DNA of 7,588 nt from Chloroflexota bacterium (GCA_025980355.1 JAICXR010000152.1:1-7588), one strand, 5' to 3'. Counted from the first letter of the stretch, positions 1 through 6,154 are shown. Notes: generated by a model from the sequence alone, not told the origin. Program-made: numbers and translations.

Positions 1-294
1 CCGGCAGGGTGGGGCGCCCGGCCGTAACACCAGGACCTCGAAGCGCTCCTGGAGTTGGAGCTGGTCTCCGAGGCCGAGTCCGGTGACGAAGTCGATGAAC
101 TGGGAGCAGCAGCCGAGGAAGACGTGCTGGCCGTTGTCGACCTCTATCCCGTCGACGGCAAACGAGGTCGCCTTGCCACCGAGCAGACGGCTCCGTTCGA
201 AGACCTCCACCGCGTAGCCCAACCGCTGGAGTTCGACGGCCGCGCTGAGCCCGGCCAGGCCGGCGCCCACGACGGCTATACGGCCTGCAGCCAC
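1..294 (-). CDS. hpnE: Hydroxysqualene dehydroxylase HpnE, N-terminal part (C-terminus outside window)
   Basis: HpnE is an FAD-dependent enzyme that reduces hydroxysqualene to squalene, the last step of the bacterial HpnCDE squalene route. The 98 visible residues begin with a Rossmann dinucleotide-binding motif (RIAVVGAGLAGLSAAVEL), followed by LLGGKATSF and DNGQHVFLG near residues 40-60. The latter two are characteristic of this amine-oxidase/phytoene-desaturase-like family. The family is about 420-450 residues long, so over three quarters lies beyond the left edge. I chose the GTG at 292-294 because it sits just before the Rossmann strand; no ATG fits and no strong Shine-Dalgarno is visible. 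The start lies inside the end of hpnD (overlap 276-294), which suggests translational coupling. A phytoene desaturase is the alternative, but DNGQH and the hpnC-hpnD neighbours favour HpnE. Confidence 0.85.
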   Translation of the reverse strand, partial: MAAGRIAVVGAGLAGLSAAVELQRLGYAVEVFERSRLLGGKATSFAVDGIEVDNGQHVFLGCCSQFIDFVTGLGLGDQLQLQERFEVLVLRPGAPPCR

Positions 295-1190
295 GACCGC
301 ACCATGACGTCGAGTTTGGCCGTGGCCGAGAGCGACACCCGCCGGGAGAGGGGCAAGGTGGGTTCGCGCTCGATCCGCTTCAGGATGCCCTGGTAGATGC
401 CGGCCATGGTGAGCACGCAGGCGGCGGAGGAGGTGGGGATCAGGTCGGCGACGTGCAGGCCGGAGGCGAACAGGCGCCGGGCCCGCTCCGCCTGGTACCG
501 CACGAAGTCCTCCCAGGCGGGGTTCAGCCCATCGACGGGCTGACCGCAAGCGCCGGACAGGCGATCGATCAGCGCCTCCTCGCCGATCCCGAACCGTTTC
601 AACTCCTCCAGCGGGAGGTAGATCCGGCCGAACTGGAAAAGATCTTCGCGCACGTCGCGCAGGATGTTCGTCAGTTGCATGGCGACGCCGAGGTCGTCGG
701 CGCAGGTGAGCGCCTCCTGATCCCGGAAGCCGAAGATCCGGACGCACATGCGGCCGACCGAGGACGCCACCAAGCTGCAATAGTCGCGCAACTCCTCCCA
801 CGACCGGTAGCGGTTCCGGTGCAGGTCCACCTCGACTCCGGCGATGACCTGTTCCAGTTCGCCGGGCGGGATCTGGTAGCGGTCCATGGCCAGTCCGAGC
901 AGCTGCATGACCGGGTCGCTGTAGCTGCCCGCCGTGCAGCGACGCAAACGCTCGCGATGCCAGGCGAGCCGCTCGGGATCGCGCTCGCTGCGCTGACGGT
1001 CGGCCTCATCGTCCACCTGGCGCGCGAAGTCGTACAGGGCGTACACCGCCATGCGCTTCGCCCTCGGCAGGGCGATGAAGCCCCAGTAGAAGTTCTTTGC
1101 CTCCCGCCGCGCCATGTCCGCGCAGTACTGCTCCGCTGCCTGGAGGGAAACATCGGCTCCGAATTCAGGCCGTCCATTCAGCGTCCGCAT
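276..1190 (-). CDS. hpnD: Presqualene diphosphate synthase HpnD
   Basis: A 304-residue squalene/phytoene synthase-family enzyme, the usual length for the family. HpnD condenses two farnesyl diphosphates to presqualene diphosphate. Both Asp-rich Mg-diphosphate motifs are intact: DDEAD at residues 60-64 and DVRED at 179-183, the latter followed by FQFGRIYLPLEEL as in HpnD/CrtB proteins. The YALYDFARQVDDEAD context is also typical. The reading frame is open up to 1433, but the ATG at 1188-1190 is the likely start: GGAGGT (1197-1202) lies 6 nt upstream, and homology begins soon after. The start lies inside the end of hpnC (26-nt overlap), and the stop overlaps hpnE. Phytoene synthase (CrtB) is the main alternative, since the family is hard to split by motif; the hpnC-hpnD-hpnE order decides for HpnD. 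Confidence 0.9.
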   Translation of the reverse strand: MRTLNGRPEFGADVSLQAAEQYCADMARREAKNFYWGFIALPRAKRMAVYALYDFARQVDDEADRQRSERDPERLAWHRERLRRCTAGSYSDPVMQLLGLAMDRYQIPPGELEQVIAGVEVDLHRNRYRSWEELRDYCSLVASSVGRMCVRIFGFRDQEALTCADDLGVAMQLTNILRDVREDLFQFGRIYLPLEELKRFGIGEEALIDRLSGACGQPVDGLNPAWEDFVRYQAERARRLFASGLHVADLIPTSSAACVLTMAGIYQGILKRIEREPTLPLSRRVSLSATAKLDVMVRSWLQAV

Positions 1191-2016
1191 GCCCCGACCT
1201 CCGGAACGACTGCCTGCCCGCGACCGCGAGCAGCCCGATCTTGACCGATGGCGGCACTTCCGGCCGGCACCGGTCAGTGCGATACCCGGCGGCGGCGATC
1301 GCCCGTAGGATCGCTTCGCCGCCGAGGCGGTAGAGCGCCAGTTGCAGGCGGAGGCGGCCGCTAACACTCCCTTCGAGCAGCACACCGGATGCCAGCAGGC
1401 GGCGCGCCCGCTCGCAGTGCGCCCGGACGGCACCGGCCGGACCCAACTCCTCCAACTCGGTCTGGAGCAGATAGGTCCGGCCCTTTCGCCGGTCGACGCT
1501 CACGTCCTGCGCGAAGTTGGCGAGTTGGAGGCCGATGCACACGTCATCCGAGAGCGCCTCACGGGCCGACGTGGCGACGCCGAAGAGGTGGAGCACCATC
1601 CGCCCGACCGGGGCGGCCGAGAGCCGGCAGTAATCGCGCAACTCGTCCCAGGTGCGGTAGCAGGCGACGCGCTGATCCTGGAGGTTGGCGTCGATCAGGT
1701 CGAAGAACGGCTCCGGCGGAAGGCGGTAGGCCGCGATGGTGCGGGCGAGCGCGATCAGCGCCGGGTGGGCGGGGGGCGGACCGCCGCCGAAACAGCGCTC
1801 CACATCCTGCCGCCAGAGCGCCAGGCGGGGCTCGGCCCATTCGCCCTGCTCGTCACCGAGGTCGTCGGTCAGCCGGCAAAAGGCGTAGACGCGCCGGAGG
1901 TGGCGGCGCAGCGCCGGAGGGGCGAGTCGGGAGACTACCCAGAAATTTTCGTAGTGGTGGCGGGTGAGGTAGCCGCAGTAGGCGTCGCCAAGCTCGAGCT
2001 CGGTCACGACGCTCAT
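1165..2016 (-). CDS. hpnC: Hydroxysqualene synthase HpnC
   Basis: A 283-residue trans-isoprenyl diphosphate synthase, first gene of the operon. HpnC converts presqualene diphosphate, made by HpnD, to hydroxysqualene. The first Asp-rich motif is DDLGD at residues 51-55. The second is DVSVD at 171-175 within NFAQDVSVDRRKGRTYLL. The N-terminal HHYENFWVVSRL and the RDYCRLSAAPVGRM stretch (127-140) are typical of HpnC. The position before QDV is Ala where, as I recall the family, many HpnC have Trp (NFWQD); this is a small deviation, not a lost catalytic residue. The ATG at 2014-2016 has GAGGA (2024-2028) 7 nt upstream. The gene is paralogous to hpnD, and a stretch around WDELRDYC is still similar at the DNA level. 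The last 26 nt overlap hpnD and contain its start. Confidence 0.9.
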   Translation of the reverse strand: MSVVTELELGDAYCGYLTRHHYENFWVVSRLAPPALRRHLRRVYAFCRLTDDLGDEQGEWAEPRLALWRQDVERCFGGGPPPAHPALIALARTIAAYRLPPEPFFDLIDANLQDQRVACYRTWDELRDYCRLSAAPVGRMVLHLFGVATSAREALSDDVCIGLQLANFAQDVSVDRRKGRTYLLQTELEELGPAGAVRAHCERARRLLASGVLLEGSVSGRLRLQLALYRLGGEAILRAIAAAGYRTDRCRPEVPPSVKIGLLAVAGRQSFRRSGHADAEWTA

Positions 2017-2045
2017 GCGCGCATCCTCGGTCCGGTCCTCGCGCC

Positions 2046-2075
2046 AGTATAGGCGGGGCGTAGGAAACGAGTCAA
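2046..2075 (-). promoter_or_regulatory. Promoter of the hpnCDE operon
   Basis: On the minus strand a -35 box TTGACT (2070-2075) is separated by 18 bp from a -10 box TATACT (2046-2051). Each matches the sigma70 consensus at five of six positions. A start about 7 nt past the -10 would give a leader of roughly 20-25 nt that includes the hpnC ribosome binding site (GAGGA, 2024-2028). No operator-like palindrome is seen beside it, so expression may be constitutive; that is inference. Confidence 0.6.
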
Positions 2076-2174
2076 GGCCAACCGGCCTCAGCAGTGCGGC
2101 TCAACATGCCTGCATGCCAACGATACGCTGGTCTGTCCGCCCTTCCCCAACCTGCCGCTGCCGGTAGCCGGCCT

Positions 2175-2214
2175 GTTCGCGGGGACCAACCGCTGGCGGT
2201 TGGTCCCCGCGAAC
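2175..2214 (-). terminator. Strong hairpin after the solute-binding protein gene
   Basis: A perfect 18-bp inverted repeat with arms GTTCGCGGGGACCAACCG (2175-2192) and its complement (2197-2214), and a 4-nt loop CTGG. It begins 9 nt after the stop codon of the solute-binding protein gene, where a terminator is expected, and insulates that gene from the hpnC promoter. No T-run follows on the minus strand, so it is a U-less hairpin. It could instead stabilise the 3' end of the message. Confidence 0.7.
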
Positions 2215-2223
2215 GCCCGTCCC

Positions 2224-3837
2224 CTACTGATTCTGGAACGGCCAGCGCATCCCGGCGAAGGGATTATCGCCGCCGCCGTAGGCGATGTCCTGATTGAGGC
2301 GGGCGCTGAGGTCTTGCAGGCCGGAACCGAGCGGTACCTTGCCATTGTAAATGTCCAGGACCTGCGTGTTGTAGTCGGTCTGGTTCTTGGCGGCGTTGAA
2401 GTGCGCCCAGATCACGCCGTGCGGTCGCTTCGGCACGCCGGAGAAGACCTGCGGGTGTTGGTACGGATACTGTGTCGGCGGCCGGAAGAAGGTCGGTTGG
2501 GCGCTCAGCTTGGCCGGCACGAGGTACTGGTGCTGGGCGAGGAAGGTCTGGAACTCGTCGCCCATGATCCAGCGCATGAAGGCCCAGGCGTCGTCGGGAT
2601 GCTTCGTCTGGGCCCAAGCGTTCATCGGGTGGCCGCCCATCCAGGAGCCGCCGGGCTTGCCTTGCATGCCGAACACGGGCAGGATGTCCCACTCGAAGGA
2701 GTTCTTGATCAGCGGCCACATGCGCGGCCAGTCGTTGACGGAGCGCCAGTGCATGCCGATGTGGCCGGTGGAGAAGAGATTGGTCCCGCCGGTGCCGGAG
2801 ATGCCGGGTCGCCCGGCCTGCAGCTTTTTGGCGGAGGCTTGTGCCTGCGGCGTCGGCGCACTGACGTTGATCGCCAGCCGGTTCAGCCAATCGAGCGCCA
2901 TCTGGTGGGCAGCGACGCTCTCCGGGATCGCCAACTGGGTGGTGATCTTCGGGTCGTATTGCAGGTGAGAGGCGCCGAGCGTCCAAATGAGGGTGCCGAT
3001 GCCGTTGAAGTCGTAGAAGGCCCAATCCAGCCCCCACATGTCGTTGGCCGGGTCGCTGAGCTTCTGGGCCGCGCTCAGCATATCGTTGATGGTCCACTCG
3101 CCCGGATTCTGGCTGGCCTCCCAGGGATCGGGGAGGCCCTTCGCCTTGAAGAGCGTCTTGTTGTAGTAGACGGCGAACGGCTCCGACCAGTAGGGGATGC
3201 CGTAGGTCTTCTGCCGCCAGCGTTCCACCTCCGTCAGGGCGTAATCTTGCACCATGTTGATCTTGTCCTGGGCCAGGTACTTGTCCAGTTGGAGGACCTG
3301 ACCCGAATCGTAGGTCTTGGGGAGCGTATCCGTCCGCCCGTCCCAGAGGTCCGGCGCGGTCCCCGCCGCCAACTGGGTGTCCAGCTTGGTCTGGGCGTAG
3401 TCGCCGGTCTTGTCCACCTCGATCGCGATCTTGTTCTTCTGCTGATACTCGGCCCAGATCGGCACGAACTGGTCCATCGCCGCCGGCCGCCAGCTCAAAA
3501 AGCGCAGCGTCACGTTCGCCCCGCTCGGCGCAGCAGCCGACGAGGCGGGCGCACTGGCCGACGCGCTGGCAGCGGACGGCGTCGATGCCGCGGTCGTCGC
3601 GGCGACCTGGCTGGTGGCAGCAGGAGTGCTGACCGCCGCGCTGGTCGTGACGGCGCCGGTGGTCGTGACGGCGCTGGTGGTCGGGGCGGCGCTGGCGGGG
3701 GATGACGACGCGGTGGTCGTCGCCGTCGCGCTCACCGCCCCACCACAGGCGGCCAACGCCGCGAGGGCGACGGTGCCGACGCTCCCCTGACCGAGCAGCA
3801 GGAGAAAACGTCGCCGGGATTGCCGATGGGATTGCAC
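2224..3837 (-). CDS. ABC transporter extracellular solute-binding lipoprotein (family 1, COG1653-like), Tat-type signal
   Basis: A 537-residue exported binding protein, probably capturing a sugar or similar solute for an ABC importer. The GTG at 3835-3837 is the likely start: AAGGAG (3846-3851) lies 8 nt upstream and the signal peptide follows at once, although the frame stays open to 4203. Residues 7-12 are SRRRFL, a twin-arginine motif. The hydrophobic stretch ends in the lipobox LAAC with Cys31 as probable lipid anchor. Residues 34-107 form a low-complexity Ala/Ser/Thr tether. The binding domain starts near 109 (VTLRFLSWRP) and carries family-1 features such as APDLWDGRTD (161-170), YGIPYWSEPFAVYYNKTLF and GEWTINDMLSAAQKL. 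No permease or ATPase gene lies within the window, so the substrate cannot be read from context. A hairpin follows the stop. Confidence 0.88.
   Translation of the reverse strand: MQSHRQSRRRFLLLLGQGSVGTVALAALAACGGAVSATATTTASSSPASAAPTTSAVTTTGAVTTSAAVSTPAATSQVAATTAASTPSAASASASAPASSAAAPSGANVTLRFLSWRPAAMDQFVPIWAEYQQKNKIAIEVDKTGDYAQTKLDTQLAAGTAPDLWDGRTDTLPKTYDSGQVLQLDKYLAQDKINMVQDYALTEVERWRQKTYGIPYWSEPFAVYYNKTLFKAKGLPDPWEASQNPGEWTINDMLSAAQKLSDPANDMWGLDWAFYDFNGIGTLIWTLGASHLQYDPKITTQLAIPESVAAHQMALDWLNRLAINVSAPTPQAQASAKKLQAGRPGISGTGGTNLFSTGHIGMHWRSVNDWPRMWPLIKNSFEWDILPVFGMQGKPGGSWMGGHPMNAWAQTKHPDDAWAFMRWIMGDEFQTFLAQHQYLVPAKLSAQPTFFRPPTQYPYQHPQVFSGVPKRPHGVIWAHFNAAKNQTDYNTQVLDIYNGKVPLGSGLQDLSARLNQDIAYGGGDNPFAGMRWPFQNQ
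3643..3692 (-). repeat. 18-bp tandem repeat coding part of the Ala/Ser/Thr linker
   Basis: GGTCGTGACGGCGC occurs at 3643-3656 and 3661-3674, and with two mismatches at 3679-3692, a spacing of 18 bp or six codons. On the coding strand this gives repeated (S/T)AVTT-like hexapeptides in the tether of the solute-binding lipoprotein. The unit keeps the frame, so copy number could change linker length without breaking the gene. Confidence 0.55.
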
Positions 3838-3928
3838 GGTCTGATCTCCTTCCTGGCCTTCCAACAGTGCCGACCGCCGCGCCGCTTGACCCGCTCCGCC
3901 GAAAACCGAGGGGCAAGTAGGTGGCGAA

Positions 3929-3948
3929 TCGCGGAGGCCGCTCCGCGA
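3929..3948 (-). other. Hairpin in the solute-binding protein leader
   Basis: A perfect 8-bp inverted repeat, TCGCGGAG at 3929-3936 and CTCCGCGA at 3941-3948, with a 4-nt loop. It lies about 92 nt upstream of the GTG start, inside the predicted leader. No known riboswitch or T-run attenuator was recognised around it. It may be a simple stability element or chance. Confidence 0.35.
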
Positions 3949-4001
3949 ACTTGCACGGACGGTTGGCCGACATGGAAGGGCAAGCAGGGGATCGCCGTTC
4001 G

Positions 4002-4029
4002 ATGATAGCACATCGCCAAGCAGGGCGAA
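4002..4029 (-). promoter_or_regulatory. Possible extended -10 promoter of the solute-binding protein gene
   Basis: On the minus strand TGCTATCAT (4002-4010) contains a TGn extension and a -10 box with one mismatch. A weak -35 (TTCGCC, 4024-4029) lies 16 bp upstream. Use of this site would give a leader of about 155-160 nt. It was found by eye and other promoters nearer the gene are possible. Confidence 0.35.
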
Positions 4030-4168
4030 CGGCCGGTACCGATGCGCCAGAGCGACATGCCGCCAACGATGCCCCGCCCCGCATCGAACCGGTCGCGCGC
4101 CGGCCGGGCGAGCAGGGTTCGAACTCCATGGTACGTTGGTGCCGAGCGGGCGAAGAGAGGAGATGGTG

Positions 4169-4384
4169 ATGGTCGACAAACTGCGCGAGGTATTTGAGCG
4201 CACTCAGCAACAGCCCGAAGACGAGCAGGACTACATCGCCGAGATGGTCCGGCGTGAACTTGAAGACCAGAAGTGGGGACGATCCAACGACCTGCGCCAG
4301 GCCGTCGAGGCGTCCGATACCGACTATGCTGCGGGAGACGCCATGGACTTTGAGGATTACGACCGAGTGCGCCGCGAACGCTAG
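4169..4384 (+). CDS. Small antitoxin-like protein (RelB-type partner)
   Basis: A 71-residue acidic protein. It begins MVDKLREVFERTQQQPEDEQ and continues DYIAEMVRREL, the helical pattern of small antitoxins that precede RelE/ParE toxins in Chloroflexota and cyanobacteria (leader helix, Q-P-E-x-E-Q, then an I/L-rich helix). The C-terminal half is rich in Asp and Glu, suited to binding a basic toxin. Of three in-frame ATGs (4136, 4163, 4169) I chose 4169, because AGGAG (4158-4162) is 6 nt upstream and the family pattern starts there. The stop TAG shares its last base with the GTG start of the toxin-like frame, as in coupled toxin-antitoxin operons. The family name is by pattern only. No separate DNA-binding domain is evident. 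Confidence 0.6.
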   Translation: MVDKLREVFERTQQQPEDEQDYIAEMVRRELEDQKWGRSNDLRQAVEASDTDYAAGDAMDFEDYDRVRRER

Positions 4385-4511
4385 TGCCCTATCGTGTTCG
4401 TATCTCCAGACATGTACAGCAAGACCTCGACGATTTGCCGGAAGCAGCATACAACCGGGTGAGGGAAGCAATCCAAAAATCGTTGCCAACCGCAAAGATG
4501 CCTACCGGTGA
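4384..4511 (+). pseudogene. Truncated RelE/ParE-type toxin
   Basis: From the GTG at 4384-4386 the frame reads VPYRVRISRHVQQDLDDLPE followed by AAYNRVREAIQKS, a good match in pattern to the N-terminal 33 residues of RelE/ParE toxins (beta strand, then two helices). Beyond that, homology stops in this frame, which ends at the TGA at 4552-4554 after 56 residues; intact toxins are about 85-95. A different frame at 4491-4508 reads RKDAYR and then hits TGA (4509-4511). This resembles the family's conserved G-R-x-x-Y-R before the RVGDYR strand. The simplest reading is a small deletion with frameshift plus loss of the C-terminal strands that hold catalytic residues, leaving an inactive toxin. A divergent short protein is less likely. 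Confidence 0.6.
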
Positions 4512-4512
4512 T

Positions 4513-4541
4513 ACAGCCCTTCGGCCTAGCCGAAGGGCTGT
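4513..4541. terminator. Bidirectional hairpin between the broken toxin and the MFS exporter
   Basis: A perfect 13-bp inverted repeat: ACAGCCCTTCGGC at 4513-4525, loop CTA, and GCCGAAGGGCTGT at 4529-4541. It starts 7 nt after the MFS stop codon on the minus strand and just after the toxin remnant on the plus strand, so it can serve both converging units. There is no T-run on either side. Confidence 0.65.
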
Positions 4542-4548
4542 GCCGCGC

Positions 4549-6027
4549 CTATGACCCGCCGTTTGCGTTCACGGCACCGGTCAGGAGCGCTTTCGAAGAA
4601 GGGAAGGACACGGTGGGCGCCGCCCCGGGTTGGGCGACGGACGGGACACGGCGATTGCCGACGGCCACGGCGCTCAGCGCGCCCAGCACGGCGAGGCTGG
4701 CGGCCAGGGCCAGGGCGGGGCGCAGGCCGGCCTCGAAGCTTGCCGGCGTGCCCAGGTGGCCGTTGGCCGTGAACACCGCGGTGGCGACCGCGACTCCGAA
4801 GACACCGCCGAAGCGTTGGAGCGTGTTCGTCGCTCCGGACGCCTTGCCCATGTCCATTGGCGCTACCGCGCTCAGCGCCGCCGTCGGCGTGGTGGCGAAC
4901 GGCATCGAGATGCCGACACCGGCGAGCAGCAGCGGCAGCACCAACCGGGCGTAGCCCGCCTCGGGAGTCGCCACGACCGCCAGCCAGGCCAGACCGACGG
5001 CGAAGAGCAGGAGGCCGACCAGCATGACGGGGCGCTGCCCGAAGCGATCGGCGAGGAGACCAGCCGTTGGCGCCACCAGCAGCGGCGTGGCCGTCATCGG
5101 CAGGAAGCGCAGGCCGGCCTGCAGGGGCGAATTGCCGAGAGCGACCTGCAGGTACTGCGAGAGCATGAAGGCGGCGGCGAGGAGGGCCGCCGTCGTCAAG
5201 AAGGCCGTGGCGCCGGCCGCGGCGAAGGTGCGGTTCTGGAAGAGCCGCAGCGGCAGCATCGGCTCGCGCGCCCGGCGCTCCCAGGCTACGAAGGCGCCCA
5301 GGAGCAGGAAGCCGGCCGCCAGGGCGGCGATGATCTGCGGGTTGCCCCAGCCGAGGTCGTTGGCGCGGACGAGGCCCCAGACGAGGCCGACCGCGCCGCC
5401 GGTCGCCAGGGCGACCGCCGGCAGGTCGAGACGGGTTGCCGCGCCGTAGCTCTCGGCAAGGCGAAGGCGGGCCAGGATACTGGCCACCAGCCCGATCGGC
5501 ACGTTGACCCAGAAGATCCAATGCCAGTCCAGCCCCTGGGTGACGGCGCCGCCCACGAGCGGCCCGCCGGCGATGGCGAGGCCGGCCAGACCGCCCCAGA
5601 CGCCGACGATGGCGCCCCGGCGTTCCGGCGGGAAGGCGGAGACCAGGATGGTCAGGGCAATCGGCGTCACCATCGCGGCGCCCAGCCCCTGGACCGCCCG
5701 CGCGGCGACGAGGATCCCCGCCGTCGGCGCCAGGGCGCAGGCGGCCGACGCCGCCGTGAACAGGGCCAGCCCGAGCGTGAACAGACGACGCCGGCCGAAG
5801 CGATCGGCGAGGGCCGCCGCCGTGATGATCCCGGCGGCCGACGCCAGGCTGTAGGCGTTGACCGTCCACTCCAGGGTGGCGAGGCTCGTGCCGAGGTCAC
5901 GCTGGATGGCCGGTAGCGCGGTGATGACGACCAGCAGATCCAGCGACACCATGAAGAAGGCGAGGGCGGTCAGGGCCAGTGCCCAGCCGCGCCGCGACCG
6001 ATGAACCACCGGACGAGAGTCAACCAT
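4549..6027 (-). CDS. DHA2-family MFS multidrug exporter (EmrB/QacA-like, 14 TM)
   Basis: A 492-residue inner-membrane drug:H+ antiporter of typical family length with many hydrophobic segments. DHA2 signatures are visible: LDLLVVITALPAIQRDLG (29-46) in the first TM region, motif A LADRFGRRR (73-81), motif B ARAVQGLGAAMVTP (109-122), and motif C GGPLVGGAVTQGLDWHW (154-170) running into IFWVNVPIG. A second motif-A-like LLADRFGQR occurs near 324-332. The ATG at 6025-6027 has AAGGAG (6038-6043) 10 nt upstream. The gene is divergent from an HxlR regulator and its promoter carries paired palindromes, so it is probably repressed by that regulator. The substrate cannot be predicted. The stop is followed by a hairpin and overlaps the last bases of the dead toxin frame. 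Confidence 0.88.
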   Translation of the reverse strand: MVDSRPVVHRSRRGWALALTALAFFMVSLDLLVVITALPAIQRDLGTSLATLEWTVNAYSLASAAGIITAAALADRFGRRRLFTLGLALFTAASAACALAPTAGILVAARAVQGLGAAMVTPIALTILVSAFPPERRGAIVGVWGGLAGLAIAGGPLVGGAVTQGLDWHWIFWVNVPIGLVASILARLRLAESYGAATRLDLPAVALATGGAVGLVWGLVRANDLGWGNPQIIAALAAGFLLLGAFVAWERRAREPMLPLRLFQNRTFAAAGATAFLTTAALLAAAFMLSQYLQVALGNSPLQAGLRFLPMTATPLLVAPTAGLLADRFGQRPVMLVGLLLFAVGLAWLAVVATPEAGYARLVLPLLLAGVGISMPFATTPTAALSAVAPMDMGKASGATNTLQRFGGVFGVAVATAVFTANGHLGTPASFEAGLRPALALAASLAVLGALSAVAVGNRRVPSVAQPGAAPTVSFPSSKALLTGAVNANGGS

Positions 6028-6105
6028 GGGATGCCTGCTCCTTCCTGTGCCGATCCGCCCGGCTGCCGCCGGGCTGCCGTTGATCGTGACCGCGGCCGCG
6101 AGTCC

Positions 6106-6120
6106 CTTGCATTATGCAAG
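6106..6120. promoter_or_regulatory. Operator 1, palindrome in the exporter/HxlR intergenic region
   Basis: CTTGCAT-T-ATGCAAG is a perfect palindrome with 7-bp arms. It covers the predicted transcription start of the exporter gene, about 6118 on the minus strand. Its near-identical partner is centred 34 bp away (operator 2). The likely ligand is the adjacent HxlR dimer. Confidence 0.6.
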
Positions 6121-6124
6121 TCGC

Positions 6125-6153
6125 ACTATACCGGGTACACTAGCATAATGCAA
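6125..6153 (-). promoter_or_regulatory. Promoter of the MFS exporter
   Basis: On the minus strand TTGCAT (-35, 6148-6153) and TATAGT (-10, 6125-6130) are separated by exactly 17 bp. The -35 box lies inside operator 2 and the start point inside operator 1, so a bound repressor would block polymerase. The predicted leader is about 90 nt. Confidence 0.6.
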
Positions 6154-6154
6154 G
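6140..6154. promoter_or_regulatory. Operator 2, palindrome overlapping the exporter -35 box
   Basis: CTAGCAT-A-ATGCAAG matches operator 1 with one mismatch between its arms; the core GCATAATGCAAG is identical to the reverse complement of operator 1. It contains the exporter -35 box. It also contains CATAAT (6144-6149), a possible -10 for hxlR whose -35 would be poor, so binding here could also give autorepression. Confidence 0.55.

Larger units (their letters stand above)
3838..4168. other. Intergenic region between divergent solute-binding protein and antitoxin genes
   Basis: 331 bp with no supportable gene. Minus-strand features are the ribosome binding site of the solute-binding protein gene (3846-3851), an 8-bp hairpin (3929-3948) and a possible extended -10 promoter (4002-4010). 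Near the antitoxin there is the short palindrome GTTCGAAC (4117-4124), which could be an operator. No clear -35/-10 pair was found for the antitoxin on the plus strand. Open frames across this region read through into flanking genes and show no family features. Confidence 0.5.

Noticed and set aside
1191..1433. N-terminal extension of hpnD up to an ATG at 1431-1433
   Set aside because: The extra 81 residues are a shadow of hpnC in another frame; GGAGGT 6 nt before the ATG at 1188-1190 marks the true start.
2200..3705. Long open frame on the plus strand opposite the solute-binding protein gene (501 codons)
   Set aside because: Its translation has no family features and mirrors the minus-strand gene, whose signal peptide, domain and ribosome binding site are clear. 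Long antisense frames are common in GC-rich DNA.
4112..4125. GGTTCGAACTCC looks like the T-arm of a tRNA, raising the idea of an integration site
   Set aside because: The T-stem does not pair (the required G53-C61 position is G-T and the next pairs fail), and no acceptor or anticodon arm is present.
2264..4495. 743-codon minus-strand frame spanning the solute-binding protein, its leader and the antitoxin
   Set aside because: It is Arg/Gly/Pro-rich, out of frame with the real gene, crosses a promoter region, and shows no domain.
4630..5916. 428-codon plus-strand frame opposite the MFS exporter
   Set aside because: It is a Gln/Gly/Arg/Glu-rich low-complexity translation typical of antisense to membrane-protein codons; the minus-strand gene has conserved MFS motifs.
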